Notes: generated from the sequence alone by a model not told the origin. A DNA stretch of 64,000 nucleotides from Halobaculum magnesiiphilum (GCF_019823105.1 NZ_CP081960.1:62001-126000), one strand, 5' to 3'; positions 8,952 to 17,938 are shown, numbered from the stretch's first letter. A program made the numbers and translations.

Positions 8952-11243
8952 ATGAGAGTAACGAGACGGACGCTGGCGAAGGCGCTCGTCGTGGCCTTCG
9001 TCGTGAACCTCGTCGTGATGGGCGCCGGCGCCGCGCTGGCGTACGAGGAGGCGCCGCCCATCCCCGACCGGATCGTCGGGCCCGACGGCGAGACGCTCGC
9101 GACGGGCGACGACGTACAGGCCGGCAAGGCCGCATTCCAGCGGGACGGGCTGATGAACCACGGTTCGATCCTCGGCAACGGGGCGTACTTCGGCCCCGAC
9201 TACACCGCCGACGCGCTCGACCTGAAGACCGAGGCGATGCGCGAGTACTACGCCGAGGAGCGCTACGGCGACGCGTACGACGACCTCCCCGCGGAGGAGC
9301 GCGCGGCCGTCGACTCGCTCGTGAAGTCGGACCTCGACGACGGGTCGCCCGGGGACGGGGTCATCGAGTACTCCGCCGCCGAGGCGTACGCCCACGAACA
9401 GGTGCGCCAGGAGTACGTCGAGCGCTACCACGAGGGCTCGAACGCCCGGGGCGTCCCCGTCGACATGATCGACTCCGAGGAGGACGCGCGGCGCTTCGCC
9501 GACTTCGCGATGTGGACCGCGTGGTTCTCTCACACCGACCGCCCGGGCGCCGACCACAGCTTCACGAACGACTGGCCGCCCGCACCCGCCGCCGGTAACA
9601 CTCCCGGCGCCTCGGCGATGACGTGGAGCGTCATCGCGATGGTGCTGCTCGTCGCCGGCGCGGGGGTCGGGATCTGGCTGTACTCGTCGATCGACCTGCC
9701 CGAGCCGTCGACCGAGGGCGTCGACGTGCCCCACCCCGACGACATCGACCTGCTGCCGAGCCAGTCGGCCGCGCTGTGGTTCGTCCCCGTCGCGGCGCTG
9801 TTGTTCCTCGCACAGACGTTGCTCGGCGGGTTGCTCGCCCACTACTACATCGAACGGCACGCGTTCTTCGGGATCGAGGAGGTCCCGGGCCTCGGCATCG
9901 ACGTCCTCCAGTTGCTCCCGTTCGCGATGGCGAAGACGTGGCACATCGATCTGGGGATCCTCTGGATCGCGACGCTGTGGCTGGGGGCGGGGCTGTTCCT
10001 CCCGCCGCTCTTGACGGGCTACGAGCCCGACAACCAGGCCCGGTACGTGAAGGGTCTGCTCGTCGCGCTCGTCGTCGTCGCCGTCGGCGGGCTCTCGGGC
10101 ATCTGGCTCGGCGCCCACGGCTACTTCGACGGCGACCTCTGGTGGATCCTCGGCAACGAGGGCTTGGAGTACCTGGAGGTCGGCAAGCTCTGGCAGGCCG
10201 GCCTGCTCGTCGGGTTCATCGCGTGGGCCGCCCTCGCGGCACGGGGTCTCAAGCCCCTGCTCGACCGGGAGGAGCCGTACGGGCTCGCGCACATGATCCT
10301 CTACGCCGGCGGCTCCATCGCGCTGCTGTTCACCGCGGGGTTCATGTTCACCCCGGAGACGAACATCGCGGTGACGGAGTTCTGGCGCTGGTGGGTCGTC
10401 CACATGTGGGTCGAGGGCGCCTTCGAGTTCTTCATCGTCGCCGTCGTCGCGATGACGCTGGTGTCGATGAACCTCCTGCGGCGGCGTTCGGCCGAGAAGG
10501 CCGTCCTGCTGGAGGCGCTGCTGGTGATGGGAACGGGCGTCATCGGCGTCAGCCACCACTACTGGTGGATCGGCATGCCCGACCTCTGGGTGCCCATCGG
10601 GAGCGTGTTCTCCACGCTCGAGCTGATCCCGCTGGTGTTCATCCTCTTCGAGGCGATCAACGAGTACCGGGCGCTCGTCGGCAGCGGCGAGTCGTTCCCG
10701 TACACGCTGCCGTTCATGTTCATCATCGCCTCCGGCGTGTGGAACTTCGTCGGGGCGGGCGTGCTCGGGTTCTTCATTAACCTCCCGCTGATCAACTACT
10801 ACGAGCACGGCACCTACCTCACGGTCGGCCACGCCCACGCCGCCATGTTCGGCGCGTTCGGCTTCCTCGCCATCGGGATGGCGACGTACGTGCTCCGGTT
10901 CACCGTCTCGAACTGGTCGGGACGGCGCCTCCGGTGGGCGTTCTGGCTGTGGAACGTCGGCCTCGCGCTGATGGTGTTCGTCAGCGTCCTCCCGGTCGGG
11001 TTCATCCAGCTGGAGGTGTCGTTCACGCAGGGGTACGACGCCGCGCGCTCGCTGGCGTTCTACAACCGGCCGCTCATCCAGTCGCTGTTCTGGGCGCGGC
11101 TCCCCGGGGACACGCTCATCATCCTCGGCACGGCGCTGTTCGCCTACGACGTGGCCGCGAAGCTGACCGCCCGCCGCGTCGTCGACGACCCGGACGCCGT
11201 GATCACGACCGACGGGATCCGGGCGTTCCTGGACGACGACTGA
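8952..11243 (+). CDS. norB: Quinol-dependent nitric oxide reductase (qNOR)
   Basis: The 763-residue single-subunit enzyme reduces NO to N2O using quinol. After a first membrane helix (about 9-31) comes a long extracytoplasmic domain (to about residue 215), as in qNOR, which fuses the NorC-like part to NorB. About twelve further helices carry the haem-copper oxidase pattern: HMWVEGAFEFF (His and Glu of the FeB site), SHHYWWIG (two FeB His), and VGHAHAAMFGAFGF (haem b ligands). No haem c CxxCH motif is present, which supports quinol rather than cytochrome c as donor. It is monocistronic, with its own upstream regulatory box, and detoxifies the NO produced by the NirK encoded 4 kb away. Confidence 0.93.
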   Translation: MRVTRRTLAKALVVAFVVNLVVMGAGAALAYEEAPPIPDRIVGPDGETLATGDDVQAGKAAFQRDGLMNHGSILGNGAYFGPDYTADALDLKTEAMREYYAEERYGDAYDDLPAEERAAVDSLVKSDLDDGSPGDGVIEYSAAEAYAHEQVRQEYVERYHEGSNARGVPVDMIDSEEDARRFADFAMWTAWFSHTDRPGADHSFTNDWPPAPAAGNTPGASAMTWSVIAMVLLVAGAGVGIWLYSSIDLPEPSTEGVDVPHPDDIDLLPSQSAALWFVPVAALLFLAQTLLGGLLAHYYIERHAFFGIEEVPGLGIDVLQLLPFAMAKTWHIDLGILWIATLWLGAGLFLPPLLTGYEPDNQARYVKGLLVALVVVAVGGLSGIWLGAHGYFDGDLWWILGNEGLEYLEVGKLWQAGLLVGFIAWAALAARGLKPLLDREEPYGLAHMILYAGGSIALLFTAGFMFTPETNIAVTEFWRWWVVHMWVEGAFEFFIVAVVAMTLVSMNLLRRRSAEKAVLLEALLVMGTGVIGVSHHYWWIGMPDLWVPIGSVFSTLELIPLVFILFEAINEYRALVGSGESFPYTLPFMFIIASGVWNFVGAGVLGFFINLPLINYYEHGTYLTVGHAHAAMFGAFGFLAIGMATYVLRFTVSNWSGRRLRWAFWLWNVGLALMVFVSVLPVGFIQLEVSFTQGYDAARSLAFYNRPLIQSLFWARLPGDTLIILGTALFAYDVAAKLTARRVVDDPDAVITTDGIRAFLDDD

Positions 11244-11250
11244 CGAGGGG

Positions 11251-11706
11251 TCATTCCGTCCAGAACGCCCGCTGTCGCCGTTGTATTTCATGGAGAACGG
11301 ACGCGAGCACGTCACGCCAGTCCGTGGGGTGAACGGTATCCTCGCCCGGCGTCGGCGCGTCGGGACCGGGGTGCACGTGATCCCGTGCGTTGTGATCCGA
11401 CGGGTGGCGGTCCCATCGGTGATCGAACGTGGAGGCGTCGTGGTCCTCGTGGTAGTGGAGTGAGAAGTCCCCGTTCTGGAACCACGCGACCTCGAGGCGG
11501 GCGGACCGAACCGATTCCGGATAGAACCCGAGGTCGTACAAACACGTCACACGGTCCGGTGCGAACTCGGGGCGGGAGTCCACTGATTCGAACCGGTCCT
11601 CGCCGTCGAGTCGTTCGGCGATCGTGTCCAGCCTGTCGAAATCGGCCGGTGCACCCACCCCCGCTGTGGGGTCGGTCGGATCGTCCGGGTCCGCTCCGCC
11701 GGTCAT
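11251..11706 (-). CDS. TumE-like (DUF6516) putative toxin
   Basis: The 151-residue product resembles the TumE/DUF6516 family by its central strand pattern and His/Asp/Arg-rich core: FSLHYHEDHDAS, RWDRHPSDHNARDHVHPGP, then a helix with DWRDVLASVLHEIQRR. Members are annotated as toxin components of two-gene modules; the histidine-rich core suggests a metal or nucleic-acid active site. Its ATG overlaps the stop of the HTH gene by four bases, the usual antitoxin-toxin coupling. It sits within the denitrification island and ends seven bases from the norB stop, convergent with it. The toxic role is inferred from family and layout. Confidence 0.65.
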   Translation of the reverse strand: MTGGADPDDPTDPTAGVGAPADFDRLDTIAERLDGEDRFESVDSRPEFAPDRVTCLYDLGFYPESVRSARLEVAWFQNGDFSLHYHEDHDASTFDHRWDRHPSDHNARDHVHPGPDAPTPGEDTVHPTDWRDVLASVLHEIQRRQRAFWTE

Positions 11707-12284
11707 ACGGCGCGGCGTCGGCCGGCCGATCCCTCTCCCTCAGCCTTCAGTGCCCGTTCGAGCAGGTCGATCCGTCGCCTCGACGTTCGCCACGCGCTCA
11801 CGTCCGCCCACACGTCCTCGACCGACCGGCCGTCGTCGGACGCGCGGTCGGTGATCGCCACCTCGTCGGGCGAGTCGGCGTCGAACTCCGCCGCGTACGT
11901 CTCCGCACGCTCGCGTTCGGTCCCCAAGAGGTCGACCAATTCCTCGTCGGTGTATCGTTCCCGAAGCGTCTGCACCCGGCGCCATCGCAGGTACGACGGG
12001 TTCCGGCGGTACGTCGCCGGCGAATCAGTGACACGGGTGACGATCCCCATTCGCTCGAACCACTCCAGGTACTCCCGCGCCGCGTCGGTGCCGTGTCCGG
12101 CCGCGTCGGCGACCTCGCCGACCGTCATCGGGTCGTCGGCGTCGAGGACGGCGTCAAGGAAGTCGTCGCGCGTTCGTTCGCCGCGGACGACCTCGTCGAC
12201 GGGCGTCAACTCGTCGAACGCCGGCGGTGTCGCTCGCTCGTCCGCGTCCGCGTCCGCGGTCAGTTCCGCTCGCGGCTCGTCCAT
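11703..12284 (-). CDS. HTH antitoxin/regulator paired with the TumE-like protein
   Basis: The 193-residue protein has a winged-helix domain in its first half (FLDAVLDADDPMTVGEVADA, then a recognition-helix-like stretch with AREYLEWFERMGIVTRV) and a helical C-terminal half likely to bind the partner. The start is set at ATG 12284 (MDEPRAEL) rather than further upstream, because TTTTATT lies about 25-30 bases before it, as expected for a leaderless haloarchaeal mRNA. A palindrome upstream of the TATA suggests autoregulation. It is transcribed first and overlaps the toxin gene by ATGA. It could instead be a general transcription regulator. Confidence 0.65.
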   Translation of the reverse strand: MDEPRAELTADADADERATPPAFDELTPVDEVVRGERTRDDFLDAVLDADDPMTVGEVADAAGHGTDAAREYLEWFERMGIVTRVTDSPATYRRNPSYLRWRRVQTLRERYTDEELVDLLGTERERAETYAAEFDADSPDEVAITDRASDDGRSVEDVWADVSAWRTSRRRIDLLERALKAEGEGSAGRRRAV

Positions 12285-12320
12285 ACGGACGGAACGAGGT
12301 CTGACGGAATAAAACTTTTC

Positions 12321-12340
12321 TAGACGGACTAACCCGTCTA
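12321..12340 (-). promoter_or_regulatory. Palindromic operator at the toxin/antitoxin promoter
   Basis: TAGACGG-N6-CCGTCTA is a perfect 7-base inverted repeat. On the minus strand it lies directly upstream of AAAAGTTTTATT, the probable TATA region of the HTH/TumE operon. Further CCGTC copies lie between the TATA and the ATG. A regulator bound here would block or recruit TBP/TFB, so the HTH protein is the obvious candidate ligand. Confidence 0.5.
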
Positions 12341-12472
12341 CGACGGTGTCGACACCAGCACGTCCGGCAGTGCCCTCGTTGTCGTCGGCCGAGCCGGACT
12401 CGCCCGACCGAATGCCGTCCCTTTTATCCCGGCCGGTCCGTTGCGGCCGGTGTCTCTCGAGGAGGCCGTCGC

Positions 12473-13690
12473 ATGGACCCGACCGAACACGGATCACGAC
12501 CGGACGACCGCGCATCGCAACCGGGCGACGGGAACGGCGACCCCGCCCGAGGAGCGTCCTCACCGGGGGGCGTCGTGGACGCGATCGAGACGTTCGACCC
12601 CGCGTATTTCGGGCTCGTCATGTCCACGGGGATCGTCTCGATCGCGTTCCGCGAACTCGGCGTCGGCGCGGTCGCGTCGCCGCTGGCGATCTTCAACGTC
12701 GCTTGCTATGCACTGCTCGTGTGCGTCCTCGGGGTCCGTGTCGGCCTCTTTCCGAAACGGGTGCTCGCGGACCTCCGCGACAGGGACCGGCACTGGGGTT
12801 CGCTGACGTTCGTCGTGGGGACGAACACGGTCGGCGTCCAACTGCTGACGTTCTTCGATGCGGTGGGTGCGGCGGCGGTATTGTGGGTGTCGATGACCGC
12901 CGTGACACCGGCGCTGTTGTACTACCTGTTCGTCACCGAGTTCGTCGGCGCCGGCAAGCCCGCGGTCAGCGAGCGCATCGACGGGGCGTTCCTGCTCGTT
13001 ATCGTCTGTATGCAGTCGCTCGCGATCCTGGGTGGGTCGCTCTCGGGCGCCGTCGACGGGTACACGACCGAGATCGTCCTGGTGAGCATGAGCTACTTCG
13101 GCGCCGGGTACGTTCTCTATTTCGTCGTCGTGACAGTCGTCACCTACCGACTCCTTGAGGGTGCGGTGCGCCCCGAGGACTGGACCGGCCCCTACTGGAT
13201 CACGATGGGCGCTGCGGCGATCACGACGCTCGCGGGGGCGACGCTGGGCCCGCGGCTGGAATCCGTCGTCGCCTGGGAACCGTACGCGCCGGTGATCCTC
13301 GGGATCACCTTCCTCGCGTGGGCGATCGCCTCGTGGTGGATCCCGCTATTGCTCGCGCTCGACGTGTGGGCGTTCCTGACCGAGGGGATCGAGGACCGTC
13401 CGCCAGCGTGGGTGCTGTTCGTTCCGTGGGCCAGGCTGGGGTTCGGGCGTCGATTACACACGTACGCGCCGACGGCGTGGGGCCGGGTGTTCCCGATGGG
13501 GATGTACACGGCAGCCACGCTGAACCTGGCCGGTATCGGGACGTTCAGCTTGCTTTCGGTCGTCCCCGCCTACTGGGGCTGGTTCGCCCTGGTCGTGTGG
13601 GCGCTCACACTCGTCGGCGCGGCGCGGGCGCTCGTACGGGTACTCCTCGGGAGTCGGTTCGTGCCGGCGGGGCCGTCCGAATCGGGATAG
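12473..13690 (+). CDS. TDT/SLAC1-family anion channel or dicarboxylate transporter (TehA-like)
   Basis: The 405-residue protein has about ten hydrophobic helices after a 40-residue acidic, low-complexity N-terminus. The first helix carries the family signature DPAYFGLVMSTGIVSIAFRE, typical of TehA, Mae1 and SLAC1. Family members carry C4-dicarboxylates, sulfite, chloride or nitrate. Lying between norB and the nirK locus, it may move nitrite, nitrate or another small anion, but nothing in the sequence fixes the substrate. A TTTTAT element near 12422 gives a short leader before ATG 12473. Confidence 0.78.
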   Translation: MDPTEHGSRPDDRASQPGDGNGDPARGASSPGGVVDAIETFDPAYFGLVMSTGIVSIAFRELGVGAVASPLAIFNVACYALLVCVLGVRVGLFPKRVLADLRDRDRHWGSLTFVVGTNTVGVQLLTFFDAVGAAAVLWVSMTAVTPALLYYLFVTEFVGAGKPAVSERIDGAFLLVIVCMQSLAILGGSLSGAVDGYTTEIVLVSMSYFGAGYVLYFVVVTVVTYRLLEGAVRPEDWTGPYWITMGAAAITTLAGATLGPRLESVVAWEPYAPVILGITFLAWAIASWWIPLLLALDVWAFLTEGIEDRPPAWVLFVPWARLGFGRRLHTYAPTAWGRVFPMGMYTAATLNLAGIGTFSLLSVVPAYWGWFALVVWALTLVGAARALVRVLLGSRFVPAGPSESG

Positions 13691-13747
13691 CGAGACGAGG
13701 CAGGGCGGGTCGCGGCTTGCTCGGTCAGTTCGGGGCGGATAGTCGGG

Positions 13748-15274
13748 TCAGATATCCGCGCTGTTGGGGTAGTAGTGGAGCACGTCGTCGCGCCAGCCGC
13801 CCTTCCCCTTGCCGACGTCCTCGAAGTCCTCGACGAACTCGATGCCTGTCACCCACTTCGCCATCTTGTAGCCGAGTTGGCTCTCGATGCGCAGCCGGTA
13901 GGGCGCGCCGTGGGCGACGGGAAGGTCGTCGCCGTTCATCTCGTACGCGAGAATCGACCTGGGCTCCCTCGCTTTCGAGAGCCGGATCGCCTCGTAGTAG
14001 TACTCCGGTACCTCGGGGTCGACCGTCTCGAACGGTCCCTCCTCGGAGTACTCCCACTTCTCGTCAAGCGTGTGGAACACGAGCCACTCCGCGTCCTCGT
14101 GGGGCTCACAGCGATCGATGATCTCCGTCAGCGGGACGCCGCCCCACGACGCGTAGTACGTCCAGCCCTGAATGCAGTCGTGGCGGGTGAGCTGTTCGCG
14201 TTTGCCCATCTCCCGGATGTCCTCGTGTGACAGCTCCAGTTCGTTCTCGACCAGCCCGTCGACCGTGACTGTCCAGTCCTCGAACCCGTCCTCGTGGTGG
14301 CGCCGGTACTCCTCGTTGCGGGGTGGGCGGCCGTTGACCCGCGCGAACTCCGACTCCACCTCGCGGTCGTCGTCCTCGACGGTGGACACCTGATGGAACA
14401 GTCCCTTCAGAAGGGGATCGACGCCGATCTCCAGCGTGTTCTGCGTGAGGTACGGCCGCTTCAGCGAGATCCACGTCGCGGCGGCGGCGAACCCGAAGAC
14501 GATCGCCACGCCGAGGACCGTCAGCGCCATCGTCAACTCGACCGGCGCCGTCTCGCTCCCGAGCACGATCTTCCCCATTTCGGACCAGAAGCCGTGGGCG
14601 GCCACGAGCGCGACGTGCCCGAACAGGAAGACGTTGAACGCGACGAACCCGATGAAGTGGACGCTCCTGTTGAGCTGTCGGTTGCCGTCGAAGTACTTCG
14701 GGAAGTGTGCGCGGAAGGCAGGCGCCTGGAAGATCCCCGTGAGGATCATCACCGGCGAGAGCACGAAGATCACGCCGAAGTACGTCAACTGCTGGAGCGC
14801 GTTGTACCCCTCGGCGGGAGGGATCTGCAACTGAGCGTACACCAGCAGATCGCTCCACGCTTGCGCGAAGATCGCCGGCGAGGTAGGGACTAATCGTGTC
14901 CACTCCCCGGAGAGGAACAGGCCGCCGACGTACAGCAGGCCGCAGACGGTCCACCCGAGCGCCCCCCAGAAGTGCCAGTGGCGACCCATCCCGACGGCGT
15001 CGCGACCGGGGAGCGAGACGAGGGCCGACGGCGGGTCGATCTCGTCCTCGGCGACCCAGAGGTCCTCCCCCTCGATCGCCTCCTTGTCGAAATCGGTGTC
15101 GCGCTCCTCGTCGCCAACCCTGAGCCACTCGTCCCCGGGCGTCGCGTCGTCGCTCCAGTATAGCTTCGGGTGCGACATCAGGATCTCGTAGCCGCTCCGG
15201 AACAGGAGGATGATGAAGAAGAAGTTGAACCAGTGGGTGATGCGAAGCCACCACGGGAACGAGAGTCCGGCCAT
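13748..15274 (-). CDS. Cytochrome b561-type membrane domain fused to a sulfite-oxidase-fold Moco domain
   Basis: The 508-residue protein joins two modules. Residues about 1-275 are a membrane cytochrome b561-like domain with several His-bearing helices (LRITHWFNFFF, MGRHWHFWGALGW, VHFIGFVAFNVFLFGHVAL). Residues about 315-500 are a YedY/SUOX Moco domain with the cysteine in RHDCIQGW, GVPLTEIID, and AYEMNGDDLPVAHGAPYRLR with KMAKWVTGIEF near the end. This resembles bacterial MsrP-MsrQ collapsed into one chain, but with no Tat signal, so the Moco domain may face the cytoplasm. Substrate unknown. A TATATAA element at about 15298 sits 25-30 bases before the ATG, and the promoter region is shared with nirK. 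Confidence 0.8.
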   Translation of the reverse strand: MAGLSFPWWLRITHWFNFFFIILLFRSGYEILMSHPKLYWSDDATPGDEWLRVGDEERDTDFDKEAIEGEDLWVAEDEIDPPSALVSLPGRDAVGMGRHWHFWGALGWTVCGLLYVGGLFLSGEWTRLVPTSPAIFAQAWSDLLVYAQLQIPPAEGYNALQQLTYFGVIFVLSPVMILTGIFQAPAFRAHFPKYFDGNRQLNRSVHFIGFVAFNVFLFGHVALVAAHGFWSEMGKIVLGSETAPVELTMALTVLGVAIVFGFAAAATWISLKRPYLTQNTLEIGVDPLLKGLFHQVSTVEDDDREVESEFARVNGRPPRNEEYRRHHEDGFEDWTVTVDGLVENELELSHEDIREMGKREQLTRHDCIQGWTYYASWGGVPLTEIIDRCEPHEDAEWLVFHTLDEKWEYSEEGPFETVDPEVPEYYYEAIRLSKAREPRSILAYEMNGDDLPVAHGAPYRLRIESQLGYKMAKWVTGIEFVEDFEDVGKGKGGWRDDVLHYYPNSADI

Positions 15275-15340
15275 GGGATCGGATCCCTCGACAGCCGGTT
15301 ATATATGGCCCCGAACACGACGCTGTCGTTCCATCTCGTG

Positions 15341-15352
15341 TGAACACGTTCG
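15341..15352. promoter_or_regulatory. NarO-type box in the nirK / b561-Moco divergent promoter
   Basis: TGAACACGTTCG fits the GAA-N4-TTCG pattern seen upstream of norB. It lies 67 bases from the start of the b561-Moco gene, the same spacing as at norB, and about 100 bases upstream of the nirK ATG. It could serve both divergent genes. Confidence 0.42.
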
Positions 15353-15452
15353 GGGTCACCCTCCGCGCGTAAGAACCGGTCTCCGCGAGTGAGAACCACG
15401 AAGCCGGTTGATTGGGAGACGGCCCGTACGTCCGACTGCGAGGTACCCACTG

Positions 15453-16547
15453 ATGCCCACGACGCGACGCACGACGCTGAAGGCACTCGGAACCGGCGCC
15501 GGCGGTGCCGCACTCGCCGGTTGCGCGGCCGAGGCGCCGACCGACGCACAGACCGAGACCGCGCGGCAAACGACCGAGAAGACGAGCGGGAAGCCGACGA
15601 GCAGCCGCGTCGCGGCCGACCCGACCGACGTGCCCGAGCCGATCGACCGCGACACGTCGGAGACGGTCGAGGTCGAGTTGACCGCCCGCGAGGTGCGCGC
15701 GGAGATCGAGGACGGCGTCGTCTACGACTACATGACGTTCGACGGGCAGATCCCCGGCCCGATGGTCCGGGTCCGACGCGGCGACACCGTCCGGGTGACG
15801 CTGATGAACGCCGAGGAGAACGCGATGCCGCACAACGTCGACTTCCACGCGTGCTACGGGCCGGGCGGCGGCGCAGAGGACACGACCGTCGCGCCGGGCG
15901 AGTCAGCGACGATCAAGTTCAGGGCGGAGTACCCCGGCGCGTTCATCTACCACTGCGCCGTCGCGAACATGGACTACCACATCGCCTCGGGGATGTTCGG
16001 GATGATCCTCGTCGAGCCCGAGGACGGGCTCCCGGCGGTCGACCGTGAGTTCTACGTCGGCCAACATGAGATCTACACCGACAAGCCCGCCGGCGAGAAG
16101 GGCCGCCACAGCTTCGACCTGGAGTCGATGAAGGCGGAGAATCCGACGTACGTCGTGCTCAACGGGCAGAAGTACGCCCTCACACCCGACGGCTTCGGCG
16201 CGATGGCCGCCGAAACCGACGAGACCGTGCGGGTGTTCATGGTCGATGGCGGGCCGAACCTGAACAGCAACTTCCACCCCATCGGCAACGTCTGGACCGA
16301 CGCTTACCGTGACGGCGCCCTCGCAGGTGACCCCGAGCGGTACGTCCAGACGATGAACGTCCCGCCGGGCAGCTGCATGGTCGGCACGATGGAACTCCCG
16401 GTGCCGGAGGACATCAAGCTCGTCGACCACGCGCTCTCGCGGGTCGCACGCAAGGGGATGCTCGGCGTCGTCTCGGTCGACGGCGAGGAGAACCCGGAGG
16501 TGTTCGATCCGTCGCCGGGTGACGGCGCTGGCGAGGAGCAGGCCTAA
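15453..16547 (+). CDS. nirK: Copper-containing dissimilatory nitrite reductase
   Basis: The 364-residue two-cupredoxin enzyme reduces nitrite to NO. The start at ATG 15453 gives a Tat signal (TTRRTTLK) ending in a lipobox-like LAGC at residue 24, so it is exported and perhaps lipid-anchored. Type 1 copper ligands are visible as H127, C168 (YHC), H176 and M181 (SGMFG); type 2 ligands are H132, H167 and H326 (VDHALSR). The catalytic Asp130 (NVDFH) and His275 (NFHPIG) are present. The active site is therefore complete. Halocyanin, encoded 2 kb away, is the likely electron donor. A 5' extension to 15408 is open but lacks a signal-peptide logic. Confidence 0.95.
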   Translation: MPTTRRTTLKALGTGAGGAALAGCAAEAPTDAQTETARQTTEKTSGKPTSSRVAADPTDVPEPIDRDTSETVEVELTAREVRAEIEDGVVYDYMTFDGQIPGPMVRVRRGDTVRVTLMNAEENAMPHNVDFHACYGPGGGAEDTTVAPGESATIKFRAEYPGAFIYHCAVANMDYHIASGMFGMILVEPEDGLPAVDREFYVGQHEIYTDKPAGEKGRHSFDLESMKAENPTYVVLNGQKYALTPDGFGAMAAETDETVRVFMVDGGPNLNSNFHPIGNVWTDAYRDGALAGDPERYVQTMNVPPGSCMVGTMELPVPEDIKLVDHALSRVARKGMLGVVSVDGEENPEVFDPSPGDGAGEEQA

Positions 16548-16653
16548 TCAACCCAGGCTCCCGCCCCACCCGGAACGGGGGCTAGTCGTCGCACCCATCT
16601 CACTTCACCTCACCTCACCGCTTCGCACCGCACCTTCCCCGCGACCGCCGCGG

Positions 16654-17745
16654 CTACGTCGCGTCCGCAGCGGGTAGTCGAACCGTCGCCTCGCCGCCGC
16701 CGTCGGGACTCGTCCCGACCGAGAGCGTCCCGCCGTAGAACTCGATCACCCATTTCGCGAGCCAGAGCCCCATACCGCTGCTGTGGCGGAGTTGCGTCTC
16801 GACCTCGTCGTCGTTGATCAACGCCCGCTCGTTCTCCGGGAAGCCGTCGCCGTCGTCGAGGACCGTGATCTCGACCTCCCGGCCCGCACGCGTCTCCCGA
16901 ACCCGAACGTCCGCCGGGTCGCCACCGTGCTGTAGTGCGTTCTCGACCAACTCGCTGACTGCGGTCACGACGTGGTCGCCGCCGAGGACCGCCGGCTCCC
17001 CCTCGGAGTCGATTCGAACCGTGCCGTTCGGATGACCGTCGGTCAACTCGTCGTGTCGCCGGTCCAACGCCGTGCTTACGACGACGGGCGTTCGGTCGTC
17101 GACACCCTCGCCGTCGAGCAACTCGTCGATGATCTTGACGCGCGACTGCGTCTCGCTCAGGTCCCGGCCGATGGAGGCGACACGGTCGGCGAGGTCCTCG
17201 TGTCCGCCGTCGCTGTCGTCCTCGTCGACGGAATCGGAACCGTAGCTGCGAATCTCGTCACTGTACCCGATCAGCAACTGTGCTGCGTGGCGGAGGTCGT
17301 GGCGGACGAATCTGTTGACTACGGCCGCCTTCTGCCGCTGGTCGGCGACCGTCCGCGCGCGGATCCGGCGCACGTCGTTGACGCCGATCAGTACGTGCGC
17401 GAATGCGCTCACGCCGAGGATCACCGTTCCGGACAGCAGCGGTGCGGTCACACGCCCGCCCGTCGCGACCTGGAAGGCGGCGACCAGCGCGAGGACGGCC
17501 ATGGTCACGATCACCCCGAGCGCGTTCCACCCGGCGACCCGGAGGAGGTGTTCGGAGTCCACAGAGCTCCGATACAGTACCGGCCCGGCGATCGAGAACG
17601 AGACGCCGAGGACGAGCACCGCCCCGACGAGGACCCAGCCCGCTATCCCCTGAACTCCCCGGCCCAACGAACGGACCGCGACGCCGAGCAAGCCCAATCC
17701 GGTGATACCGATCGTTGCCGCAGCCGCAGTCCGTCGCGGATCCAT
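16654..17745 (-). CDS. Membrane sensor histidine kinase
   Basis: The 363-residue protein has four hydrophobic helices (about residues 8-125) and then a kinase core: H-box in RFVRHDLRHAAQLLIGYS, N-box SELVENALQHGG, and ATP lid with DDGDGFPENE and SSGMGLWLAKWVIEFYGG. No PAS or receiver domain is seen, so the membrane part is likely the sensor. Start ATG 17745 (MDPRRT) is preferred to 17772. No receiver gene is adjacent, as is common in haloarchaea; the nearest possible output is the bat-type HTH protein upstream. The position suggests sensing of a signal linked to denitrification, which is inference. Confidence 0.85.
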   Translation of the reverse strand: MDPRRTAAAATIGITGLGLLGVAVRSLGRGVQGIAGWVLVGAVLVLGVSFSIAGPVLYRSSVDSEHLLRVAGWNALGVIVTMAVLALVAAFQVATGGRVTAPLLSGTVILGVSAFAHVLIGVNDVRRIRARTVADQRQKAAVVNRFVRHDLRHAAQLLIGYSDEIRSYGSDSVDEDDSDGGHEDLADRVASIGRDLSETQSRVKIIDELLDGEGVDDRTPVVVSTALDRRHDELTDGHPNGTVRIDSEGEPAVLGGDHVVTAVSELVENALQHGGDPADVRVRETRAGREVEITVLDDGDGFPENERALINDDEVETQLRHSSGMGLWLAKWVIEFYGGTLSVGTSPDGGGEATVRLPAADAT

Positions 17746-17938
17746 TGGACGATCCACGGAAGCGATCCGCAAAACGGCGGTGGTACAGGCAGTCTGAACC
17801 GACGGCTGTTCCCGTAGCCAACCCGGAACGAAGCCCCGACGCGAAATCGGCAGTCATGCCCCACGGCCGACGCCTCGCTCGGGCCACGACTCGCGGTGGC
17901 TCTCCCTCGTCCTCCATCGGAGTCGGGATTTCCGTTCG

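Noticed and set aside
8454-11315. A 953-codon open frame antisense to norB
   Set aside because: It is a GC-driven shadow of the norB frame; its translation is a His/Asp/Arg/Glu-rich string with no domain, while norB shows all catalytic motifs.
11585-11600. GATTCGAACCGGT resembling a tRNA T-loop
   Set aside because: It lies within the TumE-like coding sequence and no acceptor, D or anticodon stems fit around it.
16548-16653. CTCAC-type short repeats and a GC-rich inverted repeat after nirK
   Set aside because: The pentamers are few and imperfect and the stem is not followed by a T-run, so neither a repeat family nor a terminator can be supported.
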